DNA from: Methanobacteriota archaeon | GTDB lineage: Archaea; Thermoplasmatota; Poseidoniia; Poseidoniales; Thalassarchaeaceae | Direction of reading: 5' to 3' | Length of the DNA: 64,000 nt | Assembly (NCBI GenBank): GCA_011523055.1 | Contig: WTHQ01000039.1 | Location: forward strand, 1-64,000 | Part shown: positions 45,885 through 54,997 of the stretch, piece by piece | Layout of the letters: every line of letters starts with the position of its first letter | How positions within the stretch are numbered: position 1 is the first letter of the stretch | Translations under genes and position numbers: made by a program | Notes under the pieces: generated by a model | What the model was told of the DNA's origin: nothing | The model's input: only the letters and a program-made list of their open reading frames with translations | Databases searched by the model: none

Positions 45885-46415
45885 CTAACGGATACCAGGC
45901 TTCCAAAATTGCAATGGTTCTGGGTTCCTACCCTCCATGGCCCTGTACGCCAAATGATCAGCTCTCTCGTTCCAGCGGTGTCCCCTGTGTGCTCTTACGT
46001 GTTCTACACTTACGTCCCTGTTCAACTGGCATTCCAACCAAAGCGACCTGATACGTCGTACTAGCTCTTTGTTTGCCTTTGGTTTCCAATTTCCGTTTGC
46101 AAGATTAGAGGCATATAGCGAGTCTGATCTGATTGTGAGTGGGTCATCCCCCCCTTCTATGAGGGCCCATCTGAGAGCATGTCCTATTGCGGTCAATTCG
46201 GCTGTGTTATTCGATCCCACAGTTGCTCCAAGATAATCTGCCGATTCGGGGTTTGTCATGACTCGCCCACTTATCTCTTGCACTACTTCACCTTGGCCCC
46301 GGCCAGTTCCAGAGTCTCCTCTGACTATGCAGACGCCCCATCCAGCAATTGTCTCACTTCCGACATTACGGTTATCTCCACATGAGCCATCCACGTACAG
46401 ATGAAGAGGGGGCAT
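45885..46415 (-). CDS. rnhA: Ribonuclease H (RNase HI family)
   Basis: LYVDGSCGDN; NNTAELTAIGHALRWAL; IRSDSLYASNL; HVRAHRGHRWNERADHLA (DEDD catalytic pattern). Confidence 0.9.
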   Translation of the reverse strand: MPPLHLYVDGSCGDNRNVGSETIAGWGVCIVRGDSGTGRGQGEVVQEISGRVMTNPESADYLGATVGSNNTAELTAIGHALRWALIEGGDDPLTIRSDSLYASNLANGNWKPKANKELVRRIRSLWLECQLNRDVSVEHVRAHRGHRWNERADHLAYRAMEGRNPEPLQFWKPGIR

Positions 46416-46418
46416 TAG

Positions 46419-46799
46419 TCACTCACCGAGCAAGGATCTGTATCCCTGATGGGTCAATAATTCTGAGAGATCCTCGGTATCCAACTTAATTTTGCATATC
46501 CATCCTTCACCGTAGGGGTCGCTGTTTACAGTCTCCGGCGCGGCTTCAAGGTCTTCATTGACCTCTACAATCTCCCCCGACAAAGGAGCGTATATCTCAG
46601 AAACGGACTTCACTGATTCCACACTTGCAAATGGCTCCATTGACTCTACTTTGTCACCAATCATTGGCAGTTCAACCCATACCACGTCTGTCAGGGCATC
46701 TTGAGCATAATCTGTAATCCCGATTGTGGCTATGCCGTTTTCGATGCTGACCCACTCGTGTTCAGCAGTATAACTGAGGTCCTCTGGTATGGATGACAT
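46419..46799 (-). CDS. gcvH: Glycine cleavage system H protein
   Basis: YTAEHEWVSIENGIATIGITDYAQDALTDVVWVELP; lipoyl-Lys region FASVESVKSVSEIYAPLSGEIVEVN. ORF extends to 46955. Confidence 0.95.
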   Translation of the reverse strand: MSSIPEDLSYTAEHEWVSIENGIATIGITDYAQDALTDVVWVELPMIGDKVESMEPFASVESVKSVSEIYAPLSGEIVEVNEDLEAAPETVNSDPYGEGWICKIKLDTEDLSELLTHQGYRSLLGE

Positions 46800-46842
46800 G
46801 ATTACCATGCGGGAGTAGACGGAGGGTGAAGGTTTCGCTTTT

Positions 46843-47259
46843 TCATTTCGTTTCGTCTTCGATGATTCCAACTTCCAATTTCGCCCAAGCATCGGATATT
46901 CGTTCCACATCATTCGATTCCAGTCTCTCTTGTTCGAGCTTGCTCCACAGCTCATCCTCGGTGAGATTATCGAAAATCTCCGATATCTTGTCTGAAAAGG
47001 GGGCTTTTGGCGACCTGGTCAGTATCCACCAAGAATAGAATGAGAGGGCGCATAAGGATCCCAGCAAAACAAGCTCTGTTGACGCATAGCCACAGCCGAG
47101 TCGGTTACATTCAGTAATCTGTACCCAATCACCACGAATGCCAAGAGCAAGCACAATCAACAAGGCGATAGTAAACCCGATGAGGACCCTTGAGGCACGT
47201 TGCGCAGGACTCGTCATGTAGAGTTCGAGGTGGAGGAGGTTCTCAATTGATGAGGTCAA
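46843..47259 (-). CDS. Hypothetical membrane protein
   Basis: Two hydrophobic segments (VLIGFTIALLIVLALGIRG; LVLLGSLCALSFYSWWIL) and acidic C-terminus. Confidence 0.5.
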   Translation of the reverse strand: MTSSIENLLHLELYMTSPAQRASRVLIGFTIALLIVLALGIRGDWVQITECNRLGCGYASTELVLLGSLCALSFYSWWILTRSPKAPFSDKISEIFDNLTEDELWSKLEQERLESNDVERISDAWAKLEVGIIEDETK

Positions 47260-47840
47260 TATGTCTCCCTTACCAGCTTGTGGACCTTGTATGGCAGCAA
47301 TGCACGATTGACTGGTGTGACTTCAAGTATCCTTGCATCGTCTCTTCTCCTTATGTCTTGTAGCAGTGGGTGCCTGGATTTCTTGTGGAGCGTCAAAACT
47401 GTCGGCATGTCGAACTCAAGTGCTGCGCGCACTGACTTGACAAATGCCTCTGATTCCACTGAGAATTTTCCTATTTCGTCGATCACCAGCATCTCGCAAG
47501 TCTCAATGGTGCGTTCGATTGCTGGAACGGCTACTCTATCCAGTCCAGTGGGGTCGATTCCCAAGCCCAAAATCGTGGTTCTGGAGTCTATGTCCCTGTG
47601 TGCAATGACAGCGCGATCTCCTGTGATGATGTCGACGCACTCGAAGCCGATCCTTGCCCCGTCCTCAAGTATCGGTTCGGTCCTCATTCCTCCAATAATC
47701 GGCATACCCTGAGAACGATCATTACGCGATTTTCTCTCATTTTTCCGCTCATTAGTTATCATATCTACGACTTTTTCCATGACCGCGGATTTTCCTGATT
47801 TCGGCAAACCTGTAATGCCAATTTTTGGATGAATGCCCAT
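47256..47840 (-). CDS. THEP1-family nucleoside-triphosphatase
   Basis: Walker A GLPKSGKSAVMEKV; Walker B LVIDEIGKFSVES. Confidence 0.88.
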   Translation of the reverse strand: MGIHPKIGITGLPKSGKSAVMEKVVDMITNERKNERKSRNDRSQGMPIIGGMRTEPILEDGARIGFECVDIITGDRAVIAHRDIDSRTTILGLGIDPTGLDRVAVPAIERTIETCEMLVIDEIGKFSVESEAFVKSVRAALEFDMPTVLTLHKKSRHPLLQDIRRRDDARILEVTPVNRALLPYKVHKLVRETY

Positions 47841-47978
47841 CTTCTTTACTCCTCGTGCCTATGCCAAACTATGCGTTATAGGTGCCACTGGAGGAAGTTA
47901 TAGATCATAACATCTTCCATCAAATCAAATATCTATTTTCCTTATCCTAGACATTTGGTTCCGGTTTCAGTATTGGGT

Positions 47979-48581
47979 TTAATCCATAGCTAAACAAAAT
48001 TGTCCATACTTAAACTCAATTATTTTGGCCCTCTGAACAAGGTGTGCGATCGCCTCGTCTACCTCTTCTTCCTGAAGTCCAGAAGGAATCAATTCGCTAA
48101 GGATAGCTTCCCAAGTAATGAATTCTGAACCCTCTGCATCTGCCATCTCTGCCATCTCTAGTATTCTTGCAGAAATCATCGCAAGCATCGGATCATCATC
48201 TGATAGGCGGACGTCATTGCCTCCTACGAATTCAACTGGCGGCATAGGGTTGCTTTCCACCACAACATTTTCTTCATCATAAACATCGAAAAGATTCCTC
48301 TGGGATGGGTCCTGTCTGTGCAATGCATTGGCCTCGTTCAATCTATCCATGTATCTGGCTATGTCATCGATTCTGGATAGTCTCTGTTCCAATCTCAGCT
48401 TCTCTCTTCCCAAATGAGACGCAGTCAGCTCGAGTTCTTCTGTGGCGCATTTGTCCAACCATTGCATTAGGCTCCAATTTGGATTCATTTTCATCATGGC
48501 GTCGCACAATGTTGTAACTGAGTCTGGTAACCCTGTTACATCCATTGGATTCTCCCTACCTGTTGATTCATCACCACTCAT
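47979..48581 (-). CDS. Hypothetical protein (coiled coil, possible winged-helix-like C-terminus)
   Basis: 200-aa ORF; charged helical middle and compact C-terminal region. Confidence 0.5.
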   Translation of the reverse strand: MSGDESTGRENPMDVTGLPDSVTTLCDAMMKMNPNWSLMQWLDKCATEELELTASHLGREKLRLEQRLSRIDDIARYMDRLNEANALHRQDPSQRNLFDVYDEENVVVESNPMPPVEFVGGNDVRLSDDDPMLAMISARILEMAEMADAEGSEFITWEAILSELIPSGLQEEEVDEAIAHLVQRAKIIEFKYGQFCLAMD

Positions 48582-48680
48582 GGCTGATGATTTTCGTATG
48601 GACGTCTATGAACAATGCGCCTCACGAGGTTAAAGTCAATTGGGGTTTGCTTGATGTAGGATTCCATTCTGCGAAGTACG

Positions 48681-49877
48681 ATGGCCGCATATCGCATTAT
48701 CGCTCTTCCTGGAGATGGGACTGGCCGAGAAGTGATGAATGAGGCCCTGAAAGTACTGGGGGTCTTCCAAGAAAATGGTCCCATTGACTTCGAAATCAAG
48801 GTTATTCCATGTGGTGGACAACACTACCTAGAAACCGGCGAACAATGGCCGGAAGGTTCTTTCGAGATCTGCAGGGATGAAAGTGACGCGATTCTCCTTG
48901 GTGCGATTGGATGGCCAGAGGCCAGGCTGCCAAACGGTGATGTGGCAGGTGGCGAGGTGATTCTCGGCTTGAGGTCTGGACTTGACCTGTACGCCAATGT
49001 AAGGCCTGTGAAACTCTACAAAGGTGTTAATCACAAGGTCCATGGTGTGCACAAGGAGATTTGGGACTCCTCGTTGGTTGACTTGGTTATGGTGAGAGAG
49101 AATACTGAAGGCCTGTACCATTCTCTTCTCAGGAGAATGGCCCAATCCGCAGTCGGGAAGAAGGACGAGAAGTTGGTTATCGAGAAATTTCCTGGCTTGG
49201 AGGGGGAGTTCCGATGGGATCCGCGGCCGATTTCAAGGAACGGAAGCGAGCGTATTCACAAGTTCTGTTTTGAGCTGGCTGAACGAAGATCGATTAAATT
49301 GGGAGTGCCGCAAAGTGTGACTTGCGTGGACAAATCCAATGTCCTCAGAGGCTGTCAACTGTTCCGTTCCATTTTCCGTGAAGTCGCAGAATCATACCCG
49401 GGAATAGAGGCCAAGGAGGCTTACATTGACGCTTTCACTATGTGGCTGGTGAGGGATCCGGAGGATCTTGACGTAGTGGTTCTCCCTAATATGTTCGGAG
49501 ACATAGCTACTGACCTTGCCTCGGTACTGCAAGGGGGGATGGGCATGGCTGCATCTGCGAACCTCGGAGACCACCACATGATGTTCGAGCCCGTGCATGG
49601 TTCGTCGCCCAAGCACGCCGGGAAAAACAGGGTAAATCCAATCGCAATGCTGTCTTCGCTTCAACTGATGTTGGAAAATCTCGCAATCCGGCATAATGAC
49701 TCTGTTCTGGAAGAATTTGGCAACGTCCTTCAAGAGTCAATCTCCCAACATCTTTCCTCGAACGGGCCGAAGACCTACGACATTGGCGGTCAGGGTACCA
49801 CCTCAGAAGTCGGGGATGCAATTGCGTCGAGGGTTGCACATCTATTGACCGCGGACGAGAAAGGCTCTCAACGTTGA
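48681..49877 (+). CDS. Isocitrate/isopropylmalate dehydrogenase family protein
   Basis: IALPGDGTGREVMNEAL; VMVRENTEGLYHS; NMFGDIATDLASVLQGGMGMAASANLGD; FEPVHGSSPKHAGKNRVNPIAM. Confidence 0.9.
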   Translation: MAAYRIIALPGDGTGREVMNEALKVLGVFQENGPIDFEIKVIPCGGQHYLETGEQWPEGSFEICRDESDAILLGAIGWPEARLPNGDVAGGEVILGLRSGLDLYANVRPVKLYKGVNHKVHGVHKEIWDSSLVDLVMVRENTEGLYHSLLRRMAQSAVGKKDEKLVIEKFPGLEGEFRWDPRPISRNGSERIHKFCFELAERRSIKLGVPQSVTCVDKSNVLRGCQLFRSIFREVAESYPGIEAKEAYIDAFTMWLVRDPEDLDVVVLPNMFGDIATDLASVLQGGMGMAASANLGDHHMMFEPVHGSSPKHAGKNRVNPIAMLSSLQLMLENLAIRHNDSVLEEFGNVLQESISQHLSSNGPKTYDIGGQGTTSEVGDAIASRVAHLLTADEKGSQR

Positions 49878-50662
49878 AGTTGCTTTACTGCTGTTGCTAT
49901 CTCACTTAGAGCATCCTCTAGAATTGTTCGGTTGTTCCAATCTGATAGGTCATGTGATGGACCATGCAGTGCCATCCTAACCATTTGTCGGATTGCTCGA
50001 CTGACTTCATCAACGATTGTGACAGAGGCCCTCATCGAAGTCCTTGAGAGTGGATTTAGGTCTATGACGAGGACTTGTTTGCCCATAGCGACCAGTGCCT
50101 CGCATCTATCTCCGTCCTCCAATGGCACCATGACAACGTCTGCTTGAAAAATCCCCAATGAGGAGCATGAAGCTCTTGGTCCGTGAAGACCGGGTATCTC
50201 TGCATCGGGATTCTCGCCGTAGATCCTTACCGATTCCACCATTTCCCTCCATGTCTTGATTGCTATTTTGGGGGAAGGTGGGGTTTCAATGACCTTGTTC
50301 CTCTTCTTTTGGATGTCAGCCAGCAATAAGCGCATTCTATCGTCCGTTCTGTAAAATATGTTGACCTCGATGTTACTCTTGGTCAATGCTGCGAGGCAAA
50401 TGGCCTCCTCACCAGCGAGTACTGTGGAGTTTCCATTGAGAGAGATGACTGGTGATTTGGCATGAAAAAGGCGGTTCAATGCCTCTCGTTGAGCTGCCTT
50501 TGCGGAATCCGTTGTCCTTTCGCCAATGAGGTAGTCGAATGCCTCTCCCCTTCCATGGGCGATTAGAGCTGAATCGGCCAGTAGCCCTGCTGCTTGCGCG
50601 TCCACTATTCTCTGTCTGGACAGCAAAGAGTCTCTTCTTGGATGGTCGTCTGGAATTGTCAC
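49868..50662 (-). CDS. 4-phosphopantoate--beta-alanine ligase (archaeal phosphopantothenate synthetase)
   Basis: IPDDHPRRDSLLSRQRIVDA; LIAHGRGEAFDYLIGERT; VISLNGNSTVLAGEE; VEVNIFYRT-like; VMVPLEDGDRCEALVAMGKQVLVIDLNPLSRTSMRASVTIVDEVSRAI. Confidence 0.88.
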   Translation of the reverse strand: MTIPDDHPRRDSLLSRQRIVDAQAAGLLADSALIAHGRGEAFDYLIGERTTDSAKAAQREALNRLFHAKSPVISLNGNSTVLAGEEAICLAALTKSNIEVNIFYRTDDRMRLLLADIQKKRNKVIETPPSPKIAIKTWREMVESVRIYGENPDAEIPGLHGPRASCSSLGIFQADVVMVPLEDGDRCEALVAMGKQVLVIDLNPLSRTSMRASVTIVDEVSRAIRQMVRMALHGPSHDLSDWNNRTILEDALSEIATAVKQLQR

Positions 50663-51564
50663 TGTAGGGCCTCCACAAGCATTGTCATGTCTACAATGTC
50701 AGGCTGCATGGTGATGGATCCTGATGAAACCAAGTCTGCGCCTGAGAGTGCCCAGTGCTCCAGGTTTTCCTGTCTAACTCTGCCCGAGCCCTCCAGAATG
50801 AAGAGTTTCCTAACTCCCATCTCTATGAGTTTATCCGAGAATTTTCGACATACAGAGGGCCCTAGATTATCCAACATCAGAGTGATTCGTCCATCTCCAG
50901 ATGAGTCTCTCTGCAAGTCGATCCACGCGTTGGCTACTTGGAGTGCGTGATCCATCGAAACCACTTCAACTACCGGAAAATCAGTTGATTCACCACAAAT
51001 CAAAAGGATTTCTCTCAATGTTAATTTTGACGATGAAAAATCATTTTCCTTTATCATCAGCCCATCAGATCGATCTAGACGATGTGTTAGTCCGCCGCCA
51101 ACATGTACCGCCCACTTGTCAAGGACACCCCAATTTGTTTTCCTTGTTGCTGCGAGAGAGACATTGCCCAATTCCTCGCACCACCTTGACGTCGTAGATG
51201 CTATTCCACTCATTCTAGTGATTAGATTCATACAAATTCTTTCGATTTGTAAAATCTCTATTGAGTTGGCGTCTATTGTCACTATTTCCTGACCTTGATC
51301 AAATCTATGGCCTTCTGAAAAGAACCATTGCATTGTCCAATTTTTGCAGTGTTTTTGTATTAGGTACTCTAGGACAGGCCTCCCTGAAAGGATTCCACTT
51401 TCTTTGGCAATTATCCTAGATCGGGATCGACCGTGTGAAATCATATCCGAGGATGTTTGGTCATCAAGGTACATAGCCGTGGCCCAATTATTGATCGAGC
51501 TGGCGAACCTTTCGGTGGGGCCCTGGTTCCACAACAAGTGAGATCTGTCATGGGGCAGGTCCAT
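50659..51564 (-). CDS. nadC: Nicotinate-nucleotide pyrophosphorylase (carboxylating)
   Basis: MNLITRMSGIASTTSRW; AATRKTNWGVLDKWAVHVGGGLTHRLDRSDGLMIKEND; LMLDNLGP. Confidence 0.92.
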   Translation of the reverse strand: MDLPHDRSHLLWNQGPTERFASSINNWATAMYLDDQTSSDMISHGRSRSRIIAKESGILSGRPVLEYLIQKHCKNWTMQWFFSEGHRFDQGQEIVTIDANSIEILQIERICMNLITRMSGIASTTSRWCEELGNVSLAATRKTNWGVLDKWAVHVGGGLTHRLDRSDGLMIKENDFSSSKLTLREILLICGESTDFPVVEVVSMDHALQVANAWIDLQRDSSGDGRITLMLDNLGPSVCRKFSDKLIEMGVRKLFILEGSGRVRQENLEHWALSGADLVSSGSITMQPDIVDMTMLVEALQ

Positions 51565-51624
51565 GCATTAGCCTCTGCAGAGCCGGATATAACCGTCGCT
51601 GATGTATCATCTGAATTTACATTT

Positions 51625-51726
51625 TCACGCTACCAAAGGCGTGACAGCCATGACGGCGATAGCAAATGACGCATATGTCCCAATCAGGAATGCTAGTATC
51701 GTTCCAATATTCATAACATGGTCCAT
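51625..51726 (-). CDS. Candidate 33-aa hydrophobic small protein
   Basis: Manual translation: MDHVMNIGTILAFLIGTYASFAIAVMAVTPLVA*; fills an otherwise gene-free gap of about 226 bp on the coding strand of its neighbours; shorter than the ORF-track cutoff. Confidence 0.35.
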   Translation of the reverse strand: MDHVMNIGTILAFLIGTYASFAIAVMAVTPLVA

Positions 51727-51790
51727 CAACGTGTGTAATATGAAGGAGTGTATTTCGAATTCCTTCCAAAAACATCCCCACTCGCGGCCA

Positions 51791-52027
51791 TTACTGGAGT
51801 ATGTCTAGCGCCATGGAAGCCGCACCAAGGCAAGCGAGGATGTCATCTGCAGTTTCCTTGGCTGAAGAGAGTGATCTTGAATTGATCGTGATGGATGCGA
51901 GAAATTCGGTTCCTTGGGTGATGTATTCGATAGTGAAAGATTCAGTATCATCTGGCATGATGGATTCAATAGTCCTTGTAATCTGATCTTGGTCCCCCTT
52001 CAATTGAATCACTATAGTTGATTCCAT
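51791..52027 (-). CDS. KEOPS subunit Pcc1-like protein
   Basis: 78-aa alpha/beta protein ending in NSRSLSSAKETADDILACLGAASMALDILQ, resembling Pcc1. Confidence 0.55.
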   Translation of the reverse strand: MESTIVIQLKGDQDQITRTIESIMPDDTESFTIEYITQGTEFLASITINSRSLSSAKETADDILACLGAASMALDILQ

Positions 52028-52110
52028 GTCCTCACGATGATGTTTTCATTCTTTGACTCATCGGACATCTAGACCGATGGCCACATCAACCCCATTGCCC
52101 TCGGAGTGTT

Positions 52111-53766
52111 GTGGCCAGAGAATTAATTCGATTGGAAGGGGTGCACAGGTCCTTCGGCCCAACAACAGTTCTTGAAGGTGTAAACGTTAGGATAGAGGAA
52201 GGAGATAGGATTGGAATTGTCGGTCACAATGGTGCGGGAAAAACAACCTTACTGAGGACCATCTCACAGCAGGATCAAGATTTGGGAGAGATCTCACTTG
52301 CGCCCGGATTGAGGATTGCATTCCTAACTCAAGTAAGGGATATTGCCGAAGGTGCGACATTACAGGAAGAATTGAGTCGAAAGGGGCGGCAATTTGAGGA
52401 AATAGACGTAGAGCTAGCCAATATTGAGGAGAGGATGGCAGACCCGTCCTTCTACGAAGGAGATTGGCAAGCAGATATCGATCGTTACCAGGAGTTGCAA
52501 AGCATGAATGCTAAATCGGGCGGCGCGAACGTCGCGAGTAGGGCCCAGGAAATTCTCCGGGCTCTCGATCTGTCGCAACATCCAATGGACACACAACTCG
52601 ACCTCCTCTCTGGTGGGGAGAGGGCTAAAGTAGCACTCGCTAGGCAGCTGGTTGGTCTGTCTGAGATCGAAGTTTTCTTCCTGGACGAGCCAACCAATCA
52701 CCTGGACCTTGAAACACTAGACTGGCTTGAGCAATTTTTACTCGAATTTGACGGAGCAATCGTCGTTGTCAGTCATGATAGATATTTTCTGGATAGGATA
52801 TGCAACGCGATACTCGAAGTACAGGACGCCCATGTGAAGGGATACGTGGGTGATTATTCCTCCTACCTAAGGCAAAAGGCCCTTTTCCTTCAGACCCTTG
52901 ACGATCGTATCGAGAAGACGCAGAAGGAGCTTCGCCGGCTTAAAGGGGCGGTTCAATCGATGAAGTCAGCCAATAAGTACGACAAGTCCATCTCTCAGAA
53001 GCATGTGATGATCAATCGCGCGCAGCGCGAATTGAAGTGGCTTAGGTCACTGAAACCAAAGTCTCGACGTGGCCTGAAGTTCTCACTAGAGTCGAGTGAG
53101 AAGTCCAGTCTTGAGGTTCTTGACATCAAGAATGGAAAGTTGACTTTCAGTGAGTTGGATCGCCCTATTTTTGACTCGATTGAGATCGGAGTTAGGAGAG
53201 GTCAGAAAATAGGGGTTGTAGGTGGGAATGGAGCGGGTAAAACCACGCTTCTGAGGACTATAATGGGGGAATTGAAGTTGGACGAGGGAAGTGTCGATGT
53301 GAGGCCGGGTGTGAAGGTCGGTTACTTCCACCAAGATCACAGATCATTAGATTTCAATCTAACACCAATCGAACAGATTAGGTTTTTGAAGCCGAGGATG
53401 GAATATGGGGAAATTAGGGCATTATTGGGGCAATTCCAATTTACAAAGGACATGGTGGAAACGAAACTCAGTTCCTTGAGCGGAGGAGAGAGGGCGCGCA
53501 TTGCTTTGCTCAAATTGTTGCTGGAGGAAAATAATCTACTACTGCTGGACGAGCCCACTAACCACCTCGACACGGATGCAAAAGAGGCTTTGGAGGAGGC
53601 CTTGGTCGGATACGATGGGAGTATTATCACGGTTAGTCACGACCGGTGGTTCCTCGACAAAGTGTGTGATACCATTTGGGAAGTTCCCGGAGACGGTCGT
53701 GTGGTTGTGTGGCCCGGAAACTACAGTAGATACATGGAGAGGGTTCGCAGAAGAAAAATCGGTTAG
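52111..53766 (+). CDS. ABC-F family ATPase
   Basis: Two ABC domains (GHNGAGKTTLLRT, LSGGERAKVALARQL, FFLDEPTNHLD; GGNGAGKTTLLRT, LSGGERARIALLKL, LLLDEPTNHLD), no TM; GTG start. Confidence 0.92.
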   Translation: MARELIRLEGVHRSFGPTTVLEGVNVRIEEGDRIGIVGHNGAGKTTLLRTISQQDQDLGEISLAPGLRIAFLTQVRDIAEGATLQEELSRKGRQFEEIDVELANIEERMADPSFYEGDWQADIDRYQELQSMNAKSGGANVASRAQEILRALDLSQHPMDTQLDLLSGGERAKVALARQLVGLSEIEVFFLDEPTNHLDLETLDWLEQFLLEFDGAIVVVSHDRYFLDRICNAILEVQDAHVKGYVGDYSSYLRQKALFLQTLDDRIEKTQKELRRLKGAVQSMKSANKYDKSISQKHVMINRAQRELKWLRSLKPKSRRGLKFSLESSEKSSLEVLDIKNGKLTFSELDRPIFDSIEIGVRRGQKIGVVGGNGAGKTTLLRTIMGELKLDEGSVDVRPGVKVGYFHQDHRSLDFNLTPIEQIRFLKPRMEYGEIRALLGQFQFTKDMVETKLSSLSGGERARIALLKLLLEENNLLLLDEPTNHLDTDAKEALEEALVGYDGSIITVSHDRWFLDKVCDTIWEVPGDGRVVVWPGNYSRYMERVRRRKIG

Positions 53767-53804
53767 AGAAGAAGATGGTTGAATCCATTTGTTGGGCCAT
53801 CTAC

Positions 53805-54923
53805 TCATATGCCCCAATGACGATTTGCATTGGGATCATCTTCCTCATTCCGGAGAGAGTCGACTACGACCCTCAAAAGGTAGTAGAAGACCACCGACAT
53901 GAAGGGCAAGCCCCAGTCATCAACTACGGTTGAAACCGAGGGCTGATAATCCGGCCACTCTTGAAAAAGTTTGACTGTCGCATTGATGAATGCGTAGGCC
54001 ACCAGTCCAAGTCCTATCATGAGTATTGACTGGCCACGGAATGTCCCCTCCTTCCAGCGTAATACCCCTAAGGATAGTGAGAAGCATACGCCTGCAATTA
54101 CAAGCCACTGCAAAGCCTCATCTATTGCACGTGCCCAAATCCATAGGTTTGATTTGTTGCCATAAGCTGCGTTGTCGGTAAATATATCGAAGGCCGCAAG
54201 TATGCTGAAAAGGACAGATACTACGGATACCGCCCAGAGAAGGGAGGAGAATAGACCTCCAGAGGCACTGCTACGCATATCGTCAAACAATCGTTCCAAT
54301 TGTTGTTCCCATCCTAGTCCCTTCGCTAGAATCCATCCTCCGATAATTAGTGGGAGTGAGCCAATTAGGATATTTCCATACTTCGGCATGATCAGACCGA
54401 GGCCAAGAATAAGCAGGAATGTCGCTATGGGAACCAGTAACCTTGCTCTCCATCTTGGGTCCTCTATTGCCTTGGCGATGTAATAGTAGGTGCTTTCAAT
54501 TCCCTTTGATTGTCTTACAATGATCTTCTCTATGTGATCAATTCTTACTCGTGATGATATGATTGGTATCGAAGCTTCATCCTCCGCGCCATCTGTAACA
54601 AGAACGGCTGTATCTGGTTGGAAGAGGCGTATAACTTCGTCTAATTGGCTCGCTATCGCTCGATCGCTCCTTGGACCCACGCGGACATCCCCTGTGAGAA
54701 TCGCCACTTCTACCCCGTCACTGGTGTCGGATTTCTCTACCAGCCTGTCATGGTGGTGCAATGCTCCCATAATTGCATTGGTGTCGCTTTCCTCAGGATC
54801 GGCAATTCCCAGTCTCAGAGCGGCAGTTAACGTTGCCTTGCGCCCGATTACGGGCCCCCGGACTCCAGCTTTCACGCCGAGGTCATTATCTCGGTCGACC
54901 GTGATGACAAGTGTCCTGACCAT
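53805..54923 (-). CDS. DUF373 family membrane protein
   Basis: MVRTLVITVDRDNDLGVKAGVRGPVIGRKATLTAALRLGIADPEESDTNAIMGAL; several TM segments. Confidence 0.75.
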   Translation of the reverse strand: MVRTLVITVDRDNDLGVKAGVRGPVIGRKATLTAALRLGIADPEESDTNAIMGALHHHDRLVEKSDTSDGVEVAILTGDVRVGPRSDRAIASQLDEVIRLFQPDTAVLVTDGAEDEASIPIISSRVRIDHIEKIIVRQSKGIESTYYYIAKAIEDPRWRARLLVPIATFLLILGLGLIMPKYGNILIGSLPLIIGGWILAKGLGWEQQLERLFDDMRSSASGGLFSSLLWAVSVVSVLFSILAAFDIFTDNAAYGNKSNLWIWARAIDEALQWLVIAGVCFSLSLGVLRWKEGTFRGQSILMIGLGLVAYAFINATVKLFQEWPDYQPSVSTVVDDWGLPFMSVVFYYLLRVVVDSLRNEEDDPNANRHWGI

Positions 54924-54997
54924 GTCGCCTCGTTTTACAGAAGTTGGATCGAGGATTTGAACTGTTTGTTCGTACGATTATCACCACTATGTTCGAT

